From Rubellimicrobium sp. CFH 75288 (GTDB lineage: Bacteria > Pseudomonadota > Alphaproteobacteria > Rhodobacterales > Rhodobacteraceae), in assembly GCF_009904055.1 (NCBI RefSeq), contig NZ_WYDP01000012.1, forward strand, positions 62,001 through 126,000: a DNA stretch of 64,000 nucleotides, written 5' to 3'. Below are positions 35,422-44,369 of this stretch, in pieces. Under the pieces are notes generated by a model. The model had not been told where the DNA came from. It did no database searches and saw only the letters and a list, made by a program, of their open reading frames with translations. The position numbers and the translations under genes were made by a program. Within the stretch, counting starts at the first letter, position 1. The number at the start of each line of letters is the position of its first letter.

Positions 35422-36390
35422 TCAGGCGGCGGCCAGCACCATGTCGATCATCCGCTGCGTGCCCCGGCTCCATTCGAGCGGGCAGGGAAAGGGCACCCCC
35501 TCGCGCAGCGAGCGGCCGAAGGCCTCGGCCTGGAGGACATAGTGGTTCGCCCCCGGCCAGCGCTCGAAGGTCCGCGCGCCGGACGAATTCTCCAGCACGA
35601 TCTGCGCGAGGTCGAAGACGCCCGCGTTGAACGGGCCCCAGCCCACGCGCAGCACGCCCCCCTCGCCGTGGAACACGACCTCCTGGCGGGGAAACATCCG
35701 CATGGAGGTGAAGCCCGCATAGGTGAACGAGGGGAAGCGCGCGACCACATGGGCGAAGGTGTCCACGCCCGCCTCGCGCCGCACGATCGCGTGCTCGATC
35801 GCCTCGGGCTCCTCTCCGGTCACGAAGCGCGTCGAGCCGAAGGTATAGACCCCGATATCGGGCAAGGAGCCTCCGCCCGCATCCTGCCGGTTGCGGATGT
35901 TGGCCATGTCCGTGAGGTGGTAGGAAAAGGCCGCGTCCACATGGACGAGACGCCCGATTGCGCCCCCCTGGACCAGCTCCCGCGCGCGCTGCCACTGGGG
36001 GTGGTGGACGATCATGAAGGCCTCGGCCGCCAGCCGCCCCGACCGGTCGCGCGCGGCGATCAGGCGGTCGAACTCGGTCTCGCGCAGGGCGATGGGCTTC
36101 TCGCACAGGACGTGCTTGCCGGCGGCGAGCGCCCGCTCGGTCCATTCCACATGGAGGTGGTTGGGCAGCGGAATGTAGACCGCCTCCACCTCGGGGTCCC
36201 CGAGCAGCGCCTCGTAGCCCGCATGCACGCGCAGGCGGGGCGCGAAGGCCCGGAAACCCTCGGCCTTGGCGGGGTCCGAGGTGGCGAGCGCGACCAACTC
36301 GGCGCCGCGCGCGGCGTGGATCGCGGGGGCCATCTGCTCGCGTGCGAAGCGCGAGGCCCCCAGGACGCCCCAGCGGACGGGTTCGTGCAT
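35422..36390 (-). CDS. Gfo/Idh/MocA family oxidoreductase
   Basis: 322 residues. N-terminal Rossmann fold (RWGVLGASRFAREQMAPAI), then the family motif CEKPIALRETEFDRLIAA (the Lys of EKP is catalytic) and the alpha/beta C-terminal domain (DIGVYTFGSTRFVTGEEPEAIEHAIV). It would oxidise a sugar, sugar acid or cyclitol with NAD(P); the substrate cannot be read. A promoter candidate (TTGCGC-N18-TAGGGT) is 30-60 bases upstream. Not in a recognisable sugar operon. Confidence 0.85.
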   Translation of the reverse strand: MHEPVRWGVLGASRFAREQMAPAIHAARGAELVALATSDPAKAEGFRAFAPRLRVHAGYEALLGDPEVEAVYIPLPNHLHVEWTERALAAGKHVLCEKPIALRETEFDRLIAARDRSGRLAAEAFMIVHHPQWQRARELVQGGAIGRLVHVDAAFSYHLTDMANIRNRQDAGGGSLPDIGVYTFGSTRFVTGEEPEAIEHAIVRREAGVDTFAHVVARFPSFTYAGFTSMRMFPRQEVVFHGEGGVLRVGWGPFNAGVFDLAQIVLENSSGARTFERWPGANHYVLQAEAFGRSLREGVPFPCPLEWSRGTQRMIDMVLAAA

Positions 36391-36418
36391 GATGTCTCTC
36401 CCCTCGTGGCCGGGGGCC

Positions 36419-36448
36419 ACCCTAGGGGCGGGGCGAGGGCGGGCGCAA
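36419..36448 (-). promoter_or_regulatory. Candidate Gfo/Idh gene promoter (TTGCGC-N18-TAGGGT)
   Basis: Minus-strand TTGCGC (36448-36443), 18 bases, TAGGGT (36424-36419), about 30 bases before the ATG. Confidence 0.55.
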
Positions 36449-36455
36449 GCCGTGC

Positions 36456-37082
36456 TCAGGCGCGGTGCAGCACCAGAAGCGTCATGATCCCGAAGGGCGG
36501 CAGGCGCCGCTCCTCGCCCGGCGACAGGCGCGGGTCCGAGACGACCTCCGAACGGTCGAAGTCCGAATGCCAGCCCAGCCGGTCGGCGAACGGCGCGAGC
36601 ACGCGCTCCGCGAGGCCCAGCGCCCCGCCCTCGCGCGCGAAATGCGTCACCGTCACCGCCCGTCCACCGGGGCGCAGGACGCGCGCGATCTCGGCCATCA
36701 CGCGGCGCGGCTCGGGGACGACGGAGAGGACGTGCATGGCGGCTACGGCGTCAAAGGAGGCGTCGGGCAGGTCCATCGCGCGCGCGTCCGCGAGGCGCAG
36801 GTCCTCGACCGTCTCCAGACCCTCGGCCGCCTTGCGCGCACGCGCCAGCATGTCGGGGCTGGCGTCGAGGCCGGTCACGCGGACATGCGCGGCATAGAGC
36901 GGCAGGGCGAGGCCGGTGCCCACCCCCACCTCGAGCACGCGCGTGACGCCCCCCTCGCCCAGCGGCAGCGCGTTGATGCGGCGCACCGCCTCCTCGCGGC
37001 CGCGCCGGGTGATGGCGCCGAAGGTGCGGTCATAGACCGGCGCCCAGCGGCGATAGCTGCTTTCGACAGCGCGGATCTCCAT
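36456..37082 (-). CDS. pmtA: Probable phosphatidylethanolamine N-methyltransferase (PmtA-like)
   Basis: 208 residues, class I SAM methyltransferase: YRRWAPVYDRTFG near the N-terminus, SAM motif VLEVGVGTGLALPLY near 50-64, and VTGLDASPDMLARARKAAEG. Rhodobacter-type PmtA, which methylates phosphatidylethanolamine to phosphatidylcholine, is of the same length and N-terminal pattern. The gene overlaps pssA (TGATG) in an operon with psd, giving the whole route PS to PE to PC; that context is the main support. A generic methyltransferase is the alternative. Confidence 0.75.
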   Translation of the reverse strand: MEIRAVESSYRRWAPVYDRTFGAITRRGREEAVRRINALPLGEGGVTRVLEVGVGTGLALPLYAAHVRVTGLDASPDMLARARKAAEGLETVEDLRLADARAMDLPDASFDAVAAMHVLSVVPEPRRVMAEIARVLRPGGRAVTVTHFAREGGALGLAERVLAPFADRLGWHSDFDRSEVVSDPRLSPGEERRLPPFGIMTLLVLHRA

Positions 37083-37813
37083 CACGCCCTCCTGCTCCGT
37101 CGCACGGCCGACCAGGCCACGACCCCCAGATAGACCGCGCACAGCAACAGAAGCGTGACCCACGGAAAGGACACGACCAGCGCCAGAAGCGCGACAAAGC
37201 CCACGAGCACGTATTTCGCGTGCTCGGCCCGGATGCGCATGGCCTTGGTCGAGGGGGTCGGCACGCGGCTGATCATCAGAAAGGCCACCAGCAGCAGATA
37301 GGCCTCGACCAGGATCACGGGCCGCGGCCCCGCCGGCCAAGCCGCCGCCAGGAACACGGGGGCGAGCGCCAGCGTCGCGCCGGCCGGGGCGGGAACGCCC
37401 ACGAACAGGCTGTCGTCGCGTTCCTCCCTGGGGCGGCGCGCGCCCACGTTGAACCGCGCCAGCCGCAGGACACAGGCGATGGCAAAGACCAGCACCACGG
37501 CCCAGAGCAGCGGCCGCGCCTCGGCCTGCGACCAGAAATAGAGCGTGAGGCCCGGCGCCACCCCGAAATTCACGAAGTCGGCGAGCGAGTCGAGCTCGGC
37601 CCCGATCTCGCTCTCGCTGCGCAGCATCCGCGCGAGCCGCCCGTCCACCGCATCGAGCACCGCCGCCACCAGGATCAGGACCACCGACAGGTGATACTGC
37701 CCCAGCGCGGCGAAGCGGATCGCCGTCAGCCCGGCACAGATCGCGGCCACGGTGACGAGGTTCGGCAGAAGCCGCCACAGCGGCATCCGGTCGCGGACGG
37801 GACGGGGCTCCAT
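37082..37813 (-). CDS. pssA: CDP-diacylglycerol-serine O-phosphatidyltransferase
   Basis: 243 residues, about seven membrane segments. The CDP-alcohol phosphotransferase motif DGRLARMLRSESEIGAELDSLAD matches D-G-x2-A-R-x8-G-x3-D-x3-D and binds the metal ion and CDP-diacylglycerol. It makes phosphatidylserine in the inner membrane, the substrate for the psd product. It ends in a one-base overlap with pmtA and follows psd by ten bases, so the three genes form one operon read right to left. Confidence 0.93.
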   Translation of the reverse strand: MEPRPVRDRMPLWRLLPNLVTVAAICAGLTAIRFAALGQYHLSVVLILVAAVLDAVDGRLARMLRSESEIGAELDSLADFVNFGVAPGLTLYFWSQAEARPLLWAVVLVFAIACVLRLARFNVGARRPREERDDSLFVGVPAPAGATLALAPVFLAAAWPAGPRPVILVEAYLLLVAFLMISRVPTPSTKAMRIRAEHAKYVLVGFVALLALVVSFPWVTLLLLCAVYLGVVAWSAVRRSRRA

Positions 37814-37823
37814 CCGGGGGGCC

Positions 37824-38516
37824 TCAGTCGCGGCGGGCGCGGCGGCGCGGCTCGGCCGAGAGGAGGTCGGCCAGCACCGTCTCGCCCGCCACGGTGGTCT
37901 GGCCCGGCGCCACGAGCGGCTCGACGCCCTCGGGCAGGTACACGTCCACGCGCGATCCGAAGCGGATCAGGCCGAAGCGCTCGCCCACGTCGAGGACGCG
38001 GCCCTCGTCGGCGAAGCTGACGATACGGCGCGCGACCAGCCCCGCGATCTGGACCACGGCCAGCCTGCGGCCGTCGTCCATCTCGATCAGGTAGCTCATC
38101 CGCTCGTTGTCCTCGCTCGCCTTGTCTAGCGAGGCGTTGAGGAACCGGCCCGGCCGGTAGGCGCGCCGGACCACCCGGCCCGGCACGGGCGAGCGGTTCA
38201 CGTGGCAGTCGAAGACGTTCATGAACACGCTCACCCGCGTCAGGGCAATGGGGGGCAGGCCCAGCTCGGCCGGCGGAACGGCGGGCTCGATCAGCGACAC
38301 GACCCCGTCGGCGGGGCTGACGACCAGACCGTCGCGCAGGGGCACGCTGCGCGGCGGGTCGCGGAAGAAGTAGTAGCACCAGACCGTCAGGCCCACGCCG
38401 AGCCAGCCCAGCGGCGCCGACACCAGAAACAGGACCACCGTGACCGCCGCAAAGACCGCCACGAAGGGCCGCCCCTCGGGGTGCATCGGCTTCACGACCG
38501 TGGCCATCATGTCCAT
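37824..38516 (-). CDS. psd: Phosphatidylserine decarboxylase proenzyme
   Basis: 230 residues. A pyruvoyl enzyme that cleaves itself between Gly187 and Ser188 ([12 protein letters not shown]), the serine becoming the pyruvoyl group; this is the short PSD-A type. N-terminal membrane segments (about 17-50) anchor it. Also typical are [16 protein letters not shown] and [15 protein letters not shown]. It makes phosphatidylethanolamine from phosphatidylserine. It is the first gene of the psd-pssA-pmtA operon, 83 bases after rpoH. Confidence 0.95.
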   Translation of the reverse strand: MDMMATVVKPMHPEGRPFVAVFAAVTVVLFLVSAPLGWLGVGLTVWCYYFFRDPPRSVPLRDGLVVSPADGVVSLIEPAVPPAELGLPPIALTRVSVFMNVFDCHVNRSPVPGRVVRRAYRPGRFLNASLDKASEDNERMSYLIEMDDGRRLAVVQIAGLVARRIVSFADEGRVLDVGERFGLIRFGSRVDVYLPEGVEPLVAPGQTTVAGETVLADLLSAEPRRRARRD

Positions 38517-38599
38517 GGGGCGCCTCCTGCCGGACCTGCGCCACCGGACCTACGCGGCACGGGCGGGCCGCGCAACCGCCCCGGCCCCCCTGCCGCCGC

Positions 38600-39496
38600 T
38601 CACGCCTCCGCGAGCATGCCCCGCTCGCGCGCGAGGTCCTGCATCCGCTTCTGGAGCTTCTCGAAGGCGCGCACCTCGATCTGGCGGATCCGCTCGCGCG
38701 AGACACCGTAGCGCTCGGAGAGTTCCTCGAGCGTGACCACCTCGTCGCGCAGCCGTCGCTGGACGAGGATGTCGCGCTCGCGCTCGTTGAGCACCTCCAT
38801 GGCCCGTTCCAGCAGTTCGCGCCGCGCCTCCAGCTCGTCGCGCTCGGCGAAGGCGGCGGCCTGGTCGGCCTCCTCGTCCTCCAGCCAGTCCTGCCACTGG
38901 GTCGAGCTGTCCCCCTCCGATCCGATCGTCGCGTTGAGCGAGGCGTCACCGCCCGAGAGGCGGCGGTTCATCGACACGACCTCCTCCTCGGCCACGCCCA
39001 GATCGGCTGCGATGCGGGCGACGTTCTCGGGCCGCAGGTCGCCCTCCTCCAGGGCGCCGATCCGGGCCTTGGCCTTGCGCAGGTTGAAGAACAGCTTCTT
39101 CTGCGCGCTGGTCGTGCCCAGCTTCACGAGGGACCAGGACCGCAGGATGTATTCCTGGATCGCCGCCCGGATCCACCACATCGCATAGGTGGCCAGCCGG
39201 AAGCCCTTTTCCGGGTCGAAGCGCTTGACCGCCTGCATGAGGCCCACATTCGCCTCGGAGATGACCTCCGCCTGCGGCAGACCATAGCCGCGATAGCCCA
39301 TCGCGATCTTGGCCGCGAGGCGCAGGTGCGACGTCACCAGCTTGTGCGCCGCCGAGGCGTCGCCATGGTCCACCCAGCGCTTCGCCAGCATGTATTCCTC
39401 TTCCGGCTCGAGCATGGGGAACTTCCGGATCTCCTGCAGATACCGGTTGAGCCCCTGTTCGGGAGAAGGCGCAGGAAGGTTCGCATAGGACGCCAT
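38600..39496 (-). CDS. rpoH: RNA polymerase sigma factor RpoH
   Basis: 298 residues. Sigma-70 region 2 reads MGYRGYGLPQAEVISEANVGLMQAVKRFDPEKGFRLATYAMWWIRAAIQEY, the RpoH box is QKKLFFNLRKAK, and region 4 is ERERDILVQRRLRDEVVTLEELSERYGVSRERIRQIEVRAFEKLQ. It directs heat-shock transcription. A GGAGGGAC ribosome site precedes the ATG and a TTGTTT-N17-TAGGGG promoter lies in the 112-base gap to rluD. The hsp20 operon in this window carries a matching promoter, so it is a probable target. Confidence 0.96.
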   Translation of the reverse strand: MASYANLPAPSPEQGLNRYLQEIRKFPMLEPEEEYMLAKRWVDHGDASAAHKLVTSHLRLAAKIAMGYRGYGLPQAEVISEANVGLMQAVKRFDPEKGFRLATYAMWWIRAAIQEYILRSWSLVKLGTTSAQKKLFFNLRKAKARIGALEEGDLRPENVARIAADLGVAEEEVVSMNRRLSGGDASLNATIGSEGDSSTQWQDWLEDEEADQAAAFAERDELEARRELLERAMEVLNERERDILVQRRLRDEVVTLEELSERYGVSRERIRQIEVRAFEKLQKRMQDLARERGMLAEA

Positions 39497-39520
39497 GACG
39501 GTCCCTCCGTGATGTTAATC

Positions 39521-39549
39521 CCCCTAACATGAGACGTTGCGGCAAACAA
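39521..39549 (-). promoter_or_regulatory. Candidate rpoH promoter (TTGTTT-N17-TAGGGG)
   Basis: Minus-strand TTGTTT (39549-39544), 17 bases, TAGGGG (39526-39521), 25 bases before the ATG. An overlapping CTTG...CTCATGTT has too short a spacer for RpoH. Confidence 0.55.
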
Positions 39550-39608
39550 GGCGGACGGCCCGGCCGACCGCCGGTCGCATCCCGCTCCCGGGCGGGCCCG
39601 ACGCCTCC

Positions 39609-40622
39609 TCAACCGCGCAGGGCCGCGACGAGTTCCGCAAGGTCCGGCGGCAGCGGCGATTCGAACCGGAGCCGCTCGCCCATGACGGGATGCACGAACC
39701 CCAACGTGGCCGCATGGAGGGCCTGGCGCGGGAAGGCTTCCGCCTGCTGCGCGCCCGGCTGGGCCGCAGGCAGCCGACGCCGGCCCCCATAGACCGGGTC
39801 TCCGATCAGCGGATGGCCGACATGCGCCAAATGGACGCGGATCTGGTGCGTCCGCCCGGTCTCGAGCCGACACTCGAGCAGCGCCGCCCCGCCCAGCCGC
39901 TCGAGCACGCGCGCACGGGTGACGGCGTGCCGCCCGCCTGCGGGGCGCACGGCCTGACGCTGACGGTCCGTCGGGTGGCGCCCCAGCGGCAGGGCGATCC
40001 GCAGCACCCCGCCCGCCTCCCATGCCACGCCGGGCAGGCCCGCCAGCCGCGCATCCGCCGGGTCCGGGACGCCGTGGCAGAGGGCGAGATAGGCGCGCTC
40101 CACGTCGTGGGCGGCAAAGCGCGCGGCCAGCCCGCGGTGCGCTCGGTCCGTCTTGGCCGCGACCAGCAGGCCCGACGTGTCCTTGTCGATGCGGTGGACG
40201 ATGCCCGGCCGCTGCACCCCCCCGATCCCCGACAGCGCCTCGCCGCAATGGTGCATCAGCGCGTTGACCAACGTGCCGTCGCGGCTGCCCGGCGCGGGGT
40301 GGACAACCATGCCCGCGGGCTTGTCCACCACGATCAGGTCGCCGTCCTCCCACACGACCCTGAGCGCGATCGGCTGCGCCTCGGTCCGCGCCGCCTCGGG
40401 CGGGGCCAGGGCGATCTCCACCGCCGCGCCCGCGCGGACGGGGGCGGCGGGGTCCGTCTCCACCCGCCCGTCCACCCGCACCGCGCCCTCCGCGATCAGC
40501 CGCGCCAGGCGCGAGCGGCTGAGCACGCCATGCGCCCCCGCCTCTGGCACGTCGCGGGCCAGCGCCTTATCAAGGCGCCGCGGCGGCTCGGCCGCAAGGT
40601 GAAAGCTGAGGCGATCGGTCAT
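39609..40622 (-). CDS. RluA-type rRNA pseudouridine synthase
   Basis: 337 residues. N-terminal S4-like domain (LSRSRLARLIAEGAVRVDGR) and the RluA catalytic site HRIDKDTSGLLV with Asp146, plus KPAGMVVHPAPGSRDGTLVNALMHHC and the C-terminal HQIRVHLAHVGHPLIGDPVYG. This layout fits RluD/RluC-like enzymes that isomerise uridines of 23S rRNA; the exact target positions are not readable. The ATG shares CATG with the divergent DUF6476 gene, so the two starts overlap by two bases. Confidence 0.9.
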   Translation of the reverse strand: MTDRLSFHLAAEPPRRLDKALARDVPEAGAHGVLSRSRLARLIAEGAVRVDGRVETDPAAPVRAGAAVEIALAPPEAARTEAQPIALRVVWEDGDLIVVDKPAGMVVHPAPGSRDGTLVNALMHHCGEALSGIGGVQRPGIVHRIDKDTSGLLVAAKTDRAHRGLAARFAAHDVERAYLALCHGVPDPADARLAGLPGVAWEAGGVLRIALPLGRHPTDRQRQAVRPAGGRHAVTRARVLERLGGAALLECRLETGRTHQIRVHLAHVGHPLIGDPVYGGRRRLPAAQPGAQQAEAFPRQALHAATLGFVHPVMGERLRFESPLPPDLAELVAALRG

Positions 40623-40923
40623 GGAGCCCATCCCGGACGGCCCGGCTGTTCTACCGCCCGGCCTGCGCGCGCTCCAGCGCCTCGTCCTCGGACTGATCGG
40701 GGTGATGATCGCGGGCTTCGTGGTGCTGGTCGGCGCGTTCCTGTGGCGGCTCAACGCGCCCGCACCGATCCTGCCGCCGGCCGTGACGCTGCCCGACGGC
40801 TCGGCCCGCCCGGTCGCCTTCACCATGGCGGGCGACTGGTTCGCCGTGGTCACGGCCGACGACCGCATCCTGATCTACGACCGCCTCACCGGCCGTCTGC
40901 GCCAGACCCTCGCGGTCGAATGA
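40621..40923 (+). CDS. DUF6476 family small membrane protein
   Basis: 100 residues with one membrane segment near residues 22-44 (LVLGLIGVMIAGFVVLVGAFLW) and a short C-terminal region (PAVTLPDGSARPVAFTMAGDWFAVVTADDRILIYDR) that probably faces the periplasm. Family function unknown. Starts back to back with the pseudouridine synthase on the other strand and ends one base before the tRNA-Arg gene on the opposite strand. Confidence 0.8.
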   Translation: MEPIPDGPAVLPPGLRALQRLVLGLIGVMIAGFVVLVGAFLWRLNAPAPILPPAVTLPDGSARPVAFTMAGDWFAVVTADDRILIYDRLTGRLRQTLAVE

Positions 40924-40999
40924 TGGCGGCCCCGGCAGGACTCGAACCTGCAGCCATTCGCTTAGAAGGCGAGTGCTCTATCCGTTGAGCTACGGAGCC
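40924..40999 (-). tRNA. tRNA-Arg (anticodon UCU)
   Basis: 76 bases including the encoded CCA. Acceptor stem GGCUCCG/CGGGGCC, D arm GCUC-GAGC, anticodon loop CUUCUAA giving UCU (reads AGA), and T arm GCAGG/CCUGC. A C-A mismatch closes the top of the anticodon stem. Upstream on its strand TTCCGC-N17-TATGGA is a possible promoter. Confidence 0.93.
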
Positions 41000-41045
41000 C
41001 CGCCCCTCCATAGCCCGCCACCGGCGGTAGCGGAAGCGCCCAGGC

Positions 41046-41071
41046 GGAACGCGAGGCCGTGCCGGGGGGTT
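41046..41071 (+). promoter_or_regulatory. EcfG-like promoter of sodC (GGAAC-N17-GGTT)
   Basis: GGAAC (41046-41050), 17 bases, GGTT (41068-41071), one mismatch from the general stress pattern GGAAC-N16/17-CGTT; TTCTCC follows as at the two better copies. Confidence 0.45.
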
Positions 41072-41101
41072 TCTCCCGGGCCACCCGCCAGGGAGATCCC
41101 G

Positions 41102-41743
41102 ATGCGCCGCCTGCTTCTCGCCTCTGCCCTGCCCCTCGTCTGCGCGCTGCCGCTCGCCGCCCAGGATGCGGGGCAGCCTGCCGCCCCTTCGCCCGACGGG
41201 GGGCACGACCATGCCGCCGATCCCGCAGCGGCTGCCTCGTCCGACACGATCGGCGGCACCGGCGCCCTTGTGAACGCGCAGGGCACCCCCCTCGGCAACG
41301 TCACGCTCGAAGCCGCTCCGAGCGGCCATTCGCTGGTCATCATCGTGGCCGAGGGCTTCCCCGAAGGCGTGTTCGGCGTCCACCTCCATGAGGTCGGCCT
41401 GTGCGAGGGGCCCGGTTTCGAGAGCGCGGGCGACCACATCGCCGGAGAGGGTCAGGTCCACGGGATCCGCAACCCCGGCGGGCCCCATGCGGGCGATCTG
41501 CCCAACGCCCATGTGCAGGCCGACGGCGTGCTCGCCATGGAGGCGTTCGCGATCGGACTGACGGCCGAGATGGTGTTCGACGAGGACGGCAGCGCCCTCA
41601 TCGTCCACGAGAGCCCGGACGATTACACGACCCACGACCACGGCAACAGCGGCGGCCGCATCGCCTGCGCCGTCGTCGAGGCGTCGCCTGCCGCCGAGAT
41701 CCCGCCCGAGGATGCGGCCCCCGCCGACGCGGCCGGAAACTGA
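41102..41743 (+). CDS. sodC: Superoxide dismutase [Cu-Zn], periplasmic
   Basis: 213 residues with a Sec signal peptide ([18 protein letters not shown]) and an N-terminal His/Asp-rich stretch (GGHDHAAD). It converts superoxide to oxygen and hydrogen peroxide in the periplasm. Copper and zinc ligands are visible: [25 protein letters not shown] and [12 protein letters not shown], with both disulfide cysteines (GLCEG and IACAV). The Gly-rich bacterial loops are normal. The EcfG-like promoter upstream suggests stress control. Confidence 0.92.
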   Translation: MRRLLLASALPLVCALPLAAQDAGQPAAPSPDGGHDHAADPAAAASSDTIGGTGALVNAQGTPLGNVTLEAAPSGHSLVIIVAEGFPEGVFGVHLHEVGLCEGPGFESAGDHIAGEGQVHGIRNPGGPHAGDLPNAHVQADGVLAMEAFAIGLTAEMVFDEDGSALIVHESPDDYTTHDHGNSGGRIACAVVEASPAAEIPPEDAAPADAAGN

Positions 41744-41753
41744 CGCCTCAGGG

Positions 41754-42065
41754 TCAGTGGGTCCAGGGCATCCGCCGGGCGGTCGAGAAGTTCTCGCCAT
41801 AGCCGCCGGGGCGGATGTTGGGACGGCGCGGATGGTCGTCGATCACCACCGCGTCGATCCCGTGGCGCAGCGCATAGGCCTGCGCCGCCTCCTTGCTGTC
41901 GAAGGTGAGGCGTACCTGCGTCTGCGTGTCGCGGCTGCCGGTCCAGCCCATCAGGGGATCGAGGAAACGGTCCTGCCCCGGCTCGAAGTCCAGCACCCAG
42001 TCGGCCGTGGTGGCCGATCCGATCTGGGTATTGTTGCGGGGCATCCGAGTGATGCGTGCGCGCAT
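41754..42065 (-). CDS. NADH dehydrogenase subunit, NDUFS4-like (ETC complex I)
   Basis: 103 residues of the small accessory subunit of complex I found in alphaproteobacteria and mitochondria (NDUFS4/18 kDa). Typical are [55 protein letters not shown], and [12 protein letters not shown]. It helps stabilise the NADH-oxidising arm of the complex. It converges with sodC and is divergent from uvrB. Confidence 0.9.
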   Translation of the reverse strand: MRARITRMPRNNTQIGSATTADWVLDFEPGQDRFLDPLMGWTGSRDTQTQVRLTFDSKEAAQAYALRHGIDAVVIDDHPRRPNIRPGGYGENFSTARRMPWTH

Positions 42066-42131
42066 GGTGGGCCTCCTCGCTTCCCCGCCTTCTGCCCGAC
42101 CGGACCGCGCCCCGCAAGTTGCCTTGCGCCG

Positions 42132-42146
42132 GAACGAACGAGGCAC
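42132..42146. promoter_or_regulatory. Possible LexA site upstream of uvrB
   Basis: GAAC-N7-GCAC, one mismatch from the alphaproteobacterial LexA pattern GAAC-N7-GAAC, 34 bases before the uvrB ATG. uvrB is often SOS controlled. Confidence 0.35.
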
Positions 42147-42179
42147 AAATATGCCCCACCCCGCGAAGCAGGCGCTCCC

Positions 42180-44369
42180 ATGCACAACAATGCCCCCGAC
42201 CAGATGCCGATGCTGTTCGGCCCCCGCCGGCCCCTGCGCGACAAGCTCGAGGGCGGCCGGCGCTTCGTCATGAAGACCGAGTTCGAGCCGGCGGGCGACC
42301 AGCCGCAGGCCATCGCGGAACTGGCCGAGGGCATCCTCGCGGGCGAGCGCAACCAGGTGCTGCTGGGCGCGACGGGGACGGGCAAGACCTTCACCATGGC
42401 CAAGGTGATCGAGGCCACCCAGCGCCCCGCCATCATCCTCGCCCCCAACAAGACGCTGGCAGCCCAGCTCTACGGCGAGTTCAGGAGCTTCTTTCCCGAC
42501 AACGCGGTGGAATACTTCGTCAGCTACTACGACTACTACCAGCCCGAAGCCTACGTCCCCCGCACCGACACCTTCATCGAGAAGGAGTCGCAGATCAACG
42601 AGCAGATCGACCGGATGCGCCACTCGGCCACCCGTGCCCTGCTCGAGCGCGACGACGTCATCATCGTCGCCTCCGTGTCTTGCATCTACGGCATCGGCTC
42701 GGTCGAGACCTACTCCGCCATGACGCAGGACTTCTTCAGGGGCCGGTCCTACGACCAGCGCCAGATCCTTGCCGACCTCGTGGCCCAGCAGTACCGGCGC
42801 AACGACGCAGCCTTCGCGCGCGGCTCGTTCCGGGTGCGCGGGGACGTGATCGAAGTCTGGCCCGCCCACCTCGAGGACCGCGCCTGGCGCCTCAGCTTCT
42901 TCGGCGAGGAGCTGGAATCGATCACCGAGTTCGACCCGCTGACAGGCAAGAAGACGGACAGCTTCGAGCGCATCCGCATCTACGCCAACAGCCACTACGT
43001 CACGCCGCGCCCGACGATGAAGCAGGCCATCGAGGGCATCAAGCACGAACTGCGTCAGCGCCTCGACCAGCTCGTGGCCGAGGGCAAGCTGCTCGAGGCC
43101 CAGCGGCTCGAGCAGCGCACCTCCTTCGACATCGAGATGCTCGAGGCCACGGGCGTCTGCAACGGCATCGAGAACTACTCGCGCTACCTGACGGGTCGCA
43201 AGCCCGGCGAGCCGCCCCCCACGCTGTTCGAGTTCATCCCCGACAACGCCATCGTCTTCGCCGACGAGAGCCACGTCTCCGTCCCCCAGATCGGCGGCAT
43301 GTATCGCGGCGACTACCGGCGCAAGTTCACGCTGGCCGAGCACGGCTTCCGCCTGCCCTCCTGCATGGACAACCGCCCCCTCAAGTTCGAGGAATGGGAC
43401 GCCATGCGCCCCCAGAGCATCTTTGTCTCCGCCACCCCCGCCGCGTGGGAGCTGGAACAGGCGGGCGGCGTGTTCGTCGAGCAGGTCATCCGCCCCACCG
43501 GACTTCTCGACCCCGAGGTGGAGGTGCGCCCCGTCGCCACGCAGGTGGACGACCTCCTGGACGAGGTGCGCCAGGTTGCCGCTAGGGGATTCCGCACCCT
43601 CGTGACCACGCTGACCAAGCGCATGGCCGAGGACCTGACCGAATACCTCCACGAGCAGGGCATCCGGGTGCGCTACATGCACTCCGACATCGACACGATC
43701 GAGCGCATCGAGATCCTGCGCGACCTGCGGCTCGGGGCCTTCGACGTGCTGGTGGGGATCAACCTCTTGCGCGAGGGGCTCGACATCCCCGAATGCGGGC
43801 TTGTCGCGATCCTCGACACCGACAAGGAGGGTTTCCTGCGCTCCGAGACCTCGCTGATCCAGACCATCGGCCGCGCCGCCCGCAACGCCGAAGGCCGCGT
43901 CATCATGTATGCCGACACGATCACCGGCAGCATGGAGCGCGCCATGCGCGAGACCGAGCGGAGGCGCGAGAAGCAGATCGCCTACAACCGGGCCCACGGC
44001 ATCACGCCCCAGACCGTGAAGAAGAACGTCGAGGACGTGCTGGCGGGCCTCTGGAAGGGCGACACCGACATGGCCCGCGTGACGGCCAAGATCGACCGCG
44101 TCGCGGCCGGCTCCAACCTCCAGGCCGTGCTCGACGGCTTGCGGGCCGACATGCGCAAGGCGGCCGAGAACCTCGAGTTCGAGGAGGCCGCGCGCCTGCG
44201 CGACGAGATCAGGCGGCTGGAGGCCGTGGACCTCGTCCTCCACGACGATCCGCTGGCGCGCCAGCAGGCCGTGGAAAAGGCGGTGGAGGAGGCCGGCGCC
44301 GCCCAAGGCCGCAGCACGGCCGGGCGGCCGGGGATGCGTGGAGGGGTGAAGCGGAGGGGGAGGCGATGA
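42180..44369 (+). CDS. uvrB: Excinuclease ABC subunit UvrB
   Basis: 729 residues. UvrB verifies DNA damage delivered by UvrA and positions UvrC for incision. Walker A is GATGTGKT (63-70), the DNA-clamping hairpin [12 protein letters not shown], the DEXH box ADESHVS, and the C-terminal UVR coiled coil near 680-715 ([24 protein letters not shown]). The C-terminal tail is low complexity and its stop overlaps the low-GC protease ATG (ATGA). The long frame on the other strand is a shadow. Confidence 0.97.
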   Translation: MHNNAPDQMPMLFGPRRPLRDKLEGGRRFVMKTEFEPAGDQPQAIAELAEGILAGERNQVLLGATGTGKTFTMAKVIEATQRPAIILAPNKTLAAQLYGEFRSFFPDNAVEYFVSYYDYYQPEAYVPRTDTFIEKESQINEQIDRMRHSATRALLERDDVIIVASVSCIYGIGSVETYSAMTQDFFRGRSYDQRQILADLVAQQYRRNDAAFARGSFRVRGDVIEVWPAHLEDRAWRLSFFGEELESITEFDPLTGKKTDSFERIRIYANSHYVTPRPTMKQAIEGIKHELRQRLDQLVAEGKLLEAQRLEQRTSFDIEMLEATGVCNGIENYSRYLTGRKPGEPPPTLFEFIPDNAIVFADESHVSVPQIGGMYRGDYRRKFTLAEHGFRLPSCMDNRPLKFEEWDAMRPQSIFVSATPAAWELEQAGGVFVEQVIRPTGLLDPEVEVRPVATQVDDLLDEVRQVAARGFRTLVTTLTKRMAEDLTEYLHEQGIRVRYMHSDIDTIERIEILRDLRLGAFDVLVGINLLREGLDIPECGLVAILDTDKEGFLRSETSLIQTIGRAARNAEGRVIMYADTITGSMERAMRETERRREKQIAYNRAHGITPQTVKKNVEDVLAGLWKGDTDMARVTAKIDRVAAGSNLQAVLDGLRADMRKAAENLEFEEAARLRDEIRRLEAVDLVLHDDPLARQQAVEKAVEEAGAAQGRSTAGRPGMRGGVKRRGRR

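Noticed and set aside
39525-39550. RpoH promoter in front of rpoH
   Set aside because: CTTG to CTCATGTT has only 13 bases in total, shorter than the hsp20 site by three to five; the TTGTTT-N17-TAGGGG reading fits better.
41754-44306. 850-residue minus-strand frame across uvrB
   Set aside because: Only its final 103 codons (NDUFS4-like) are a real gene; the rest is antisense to uvrB.
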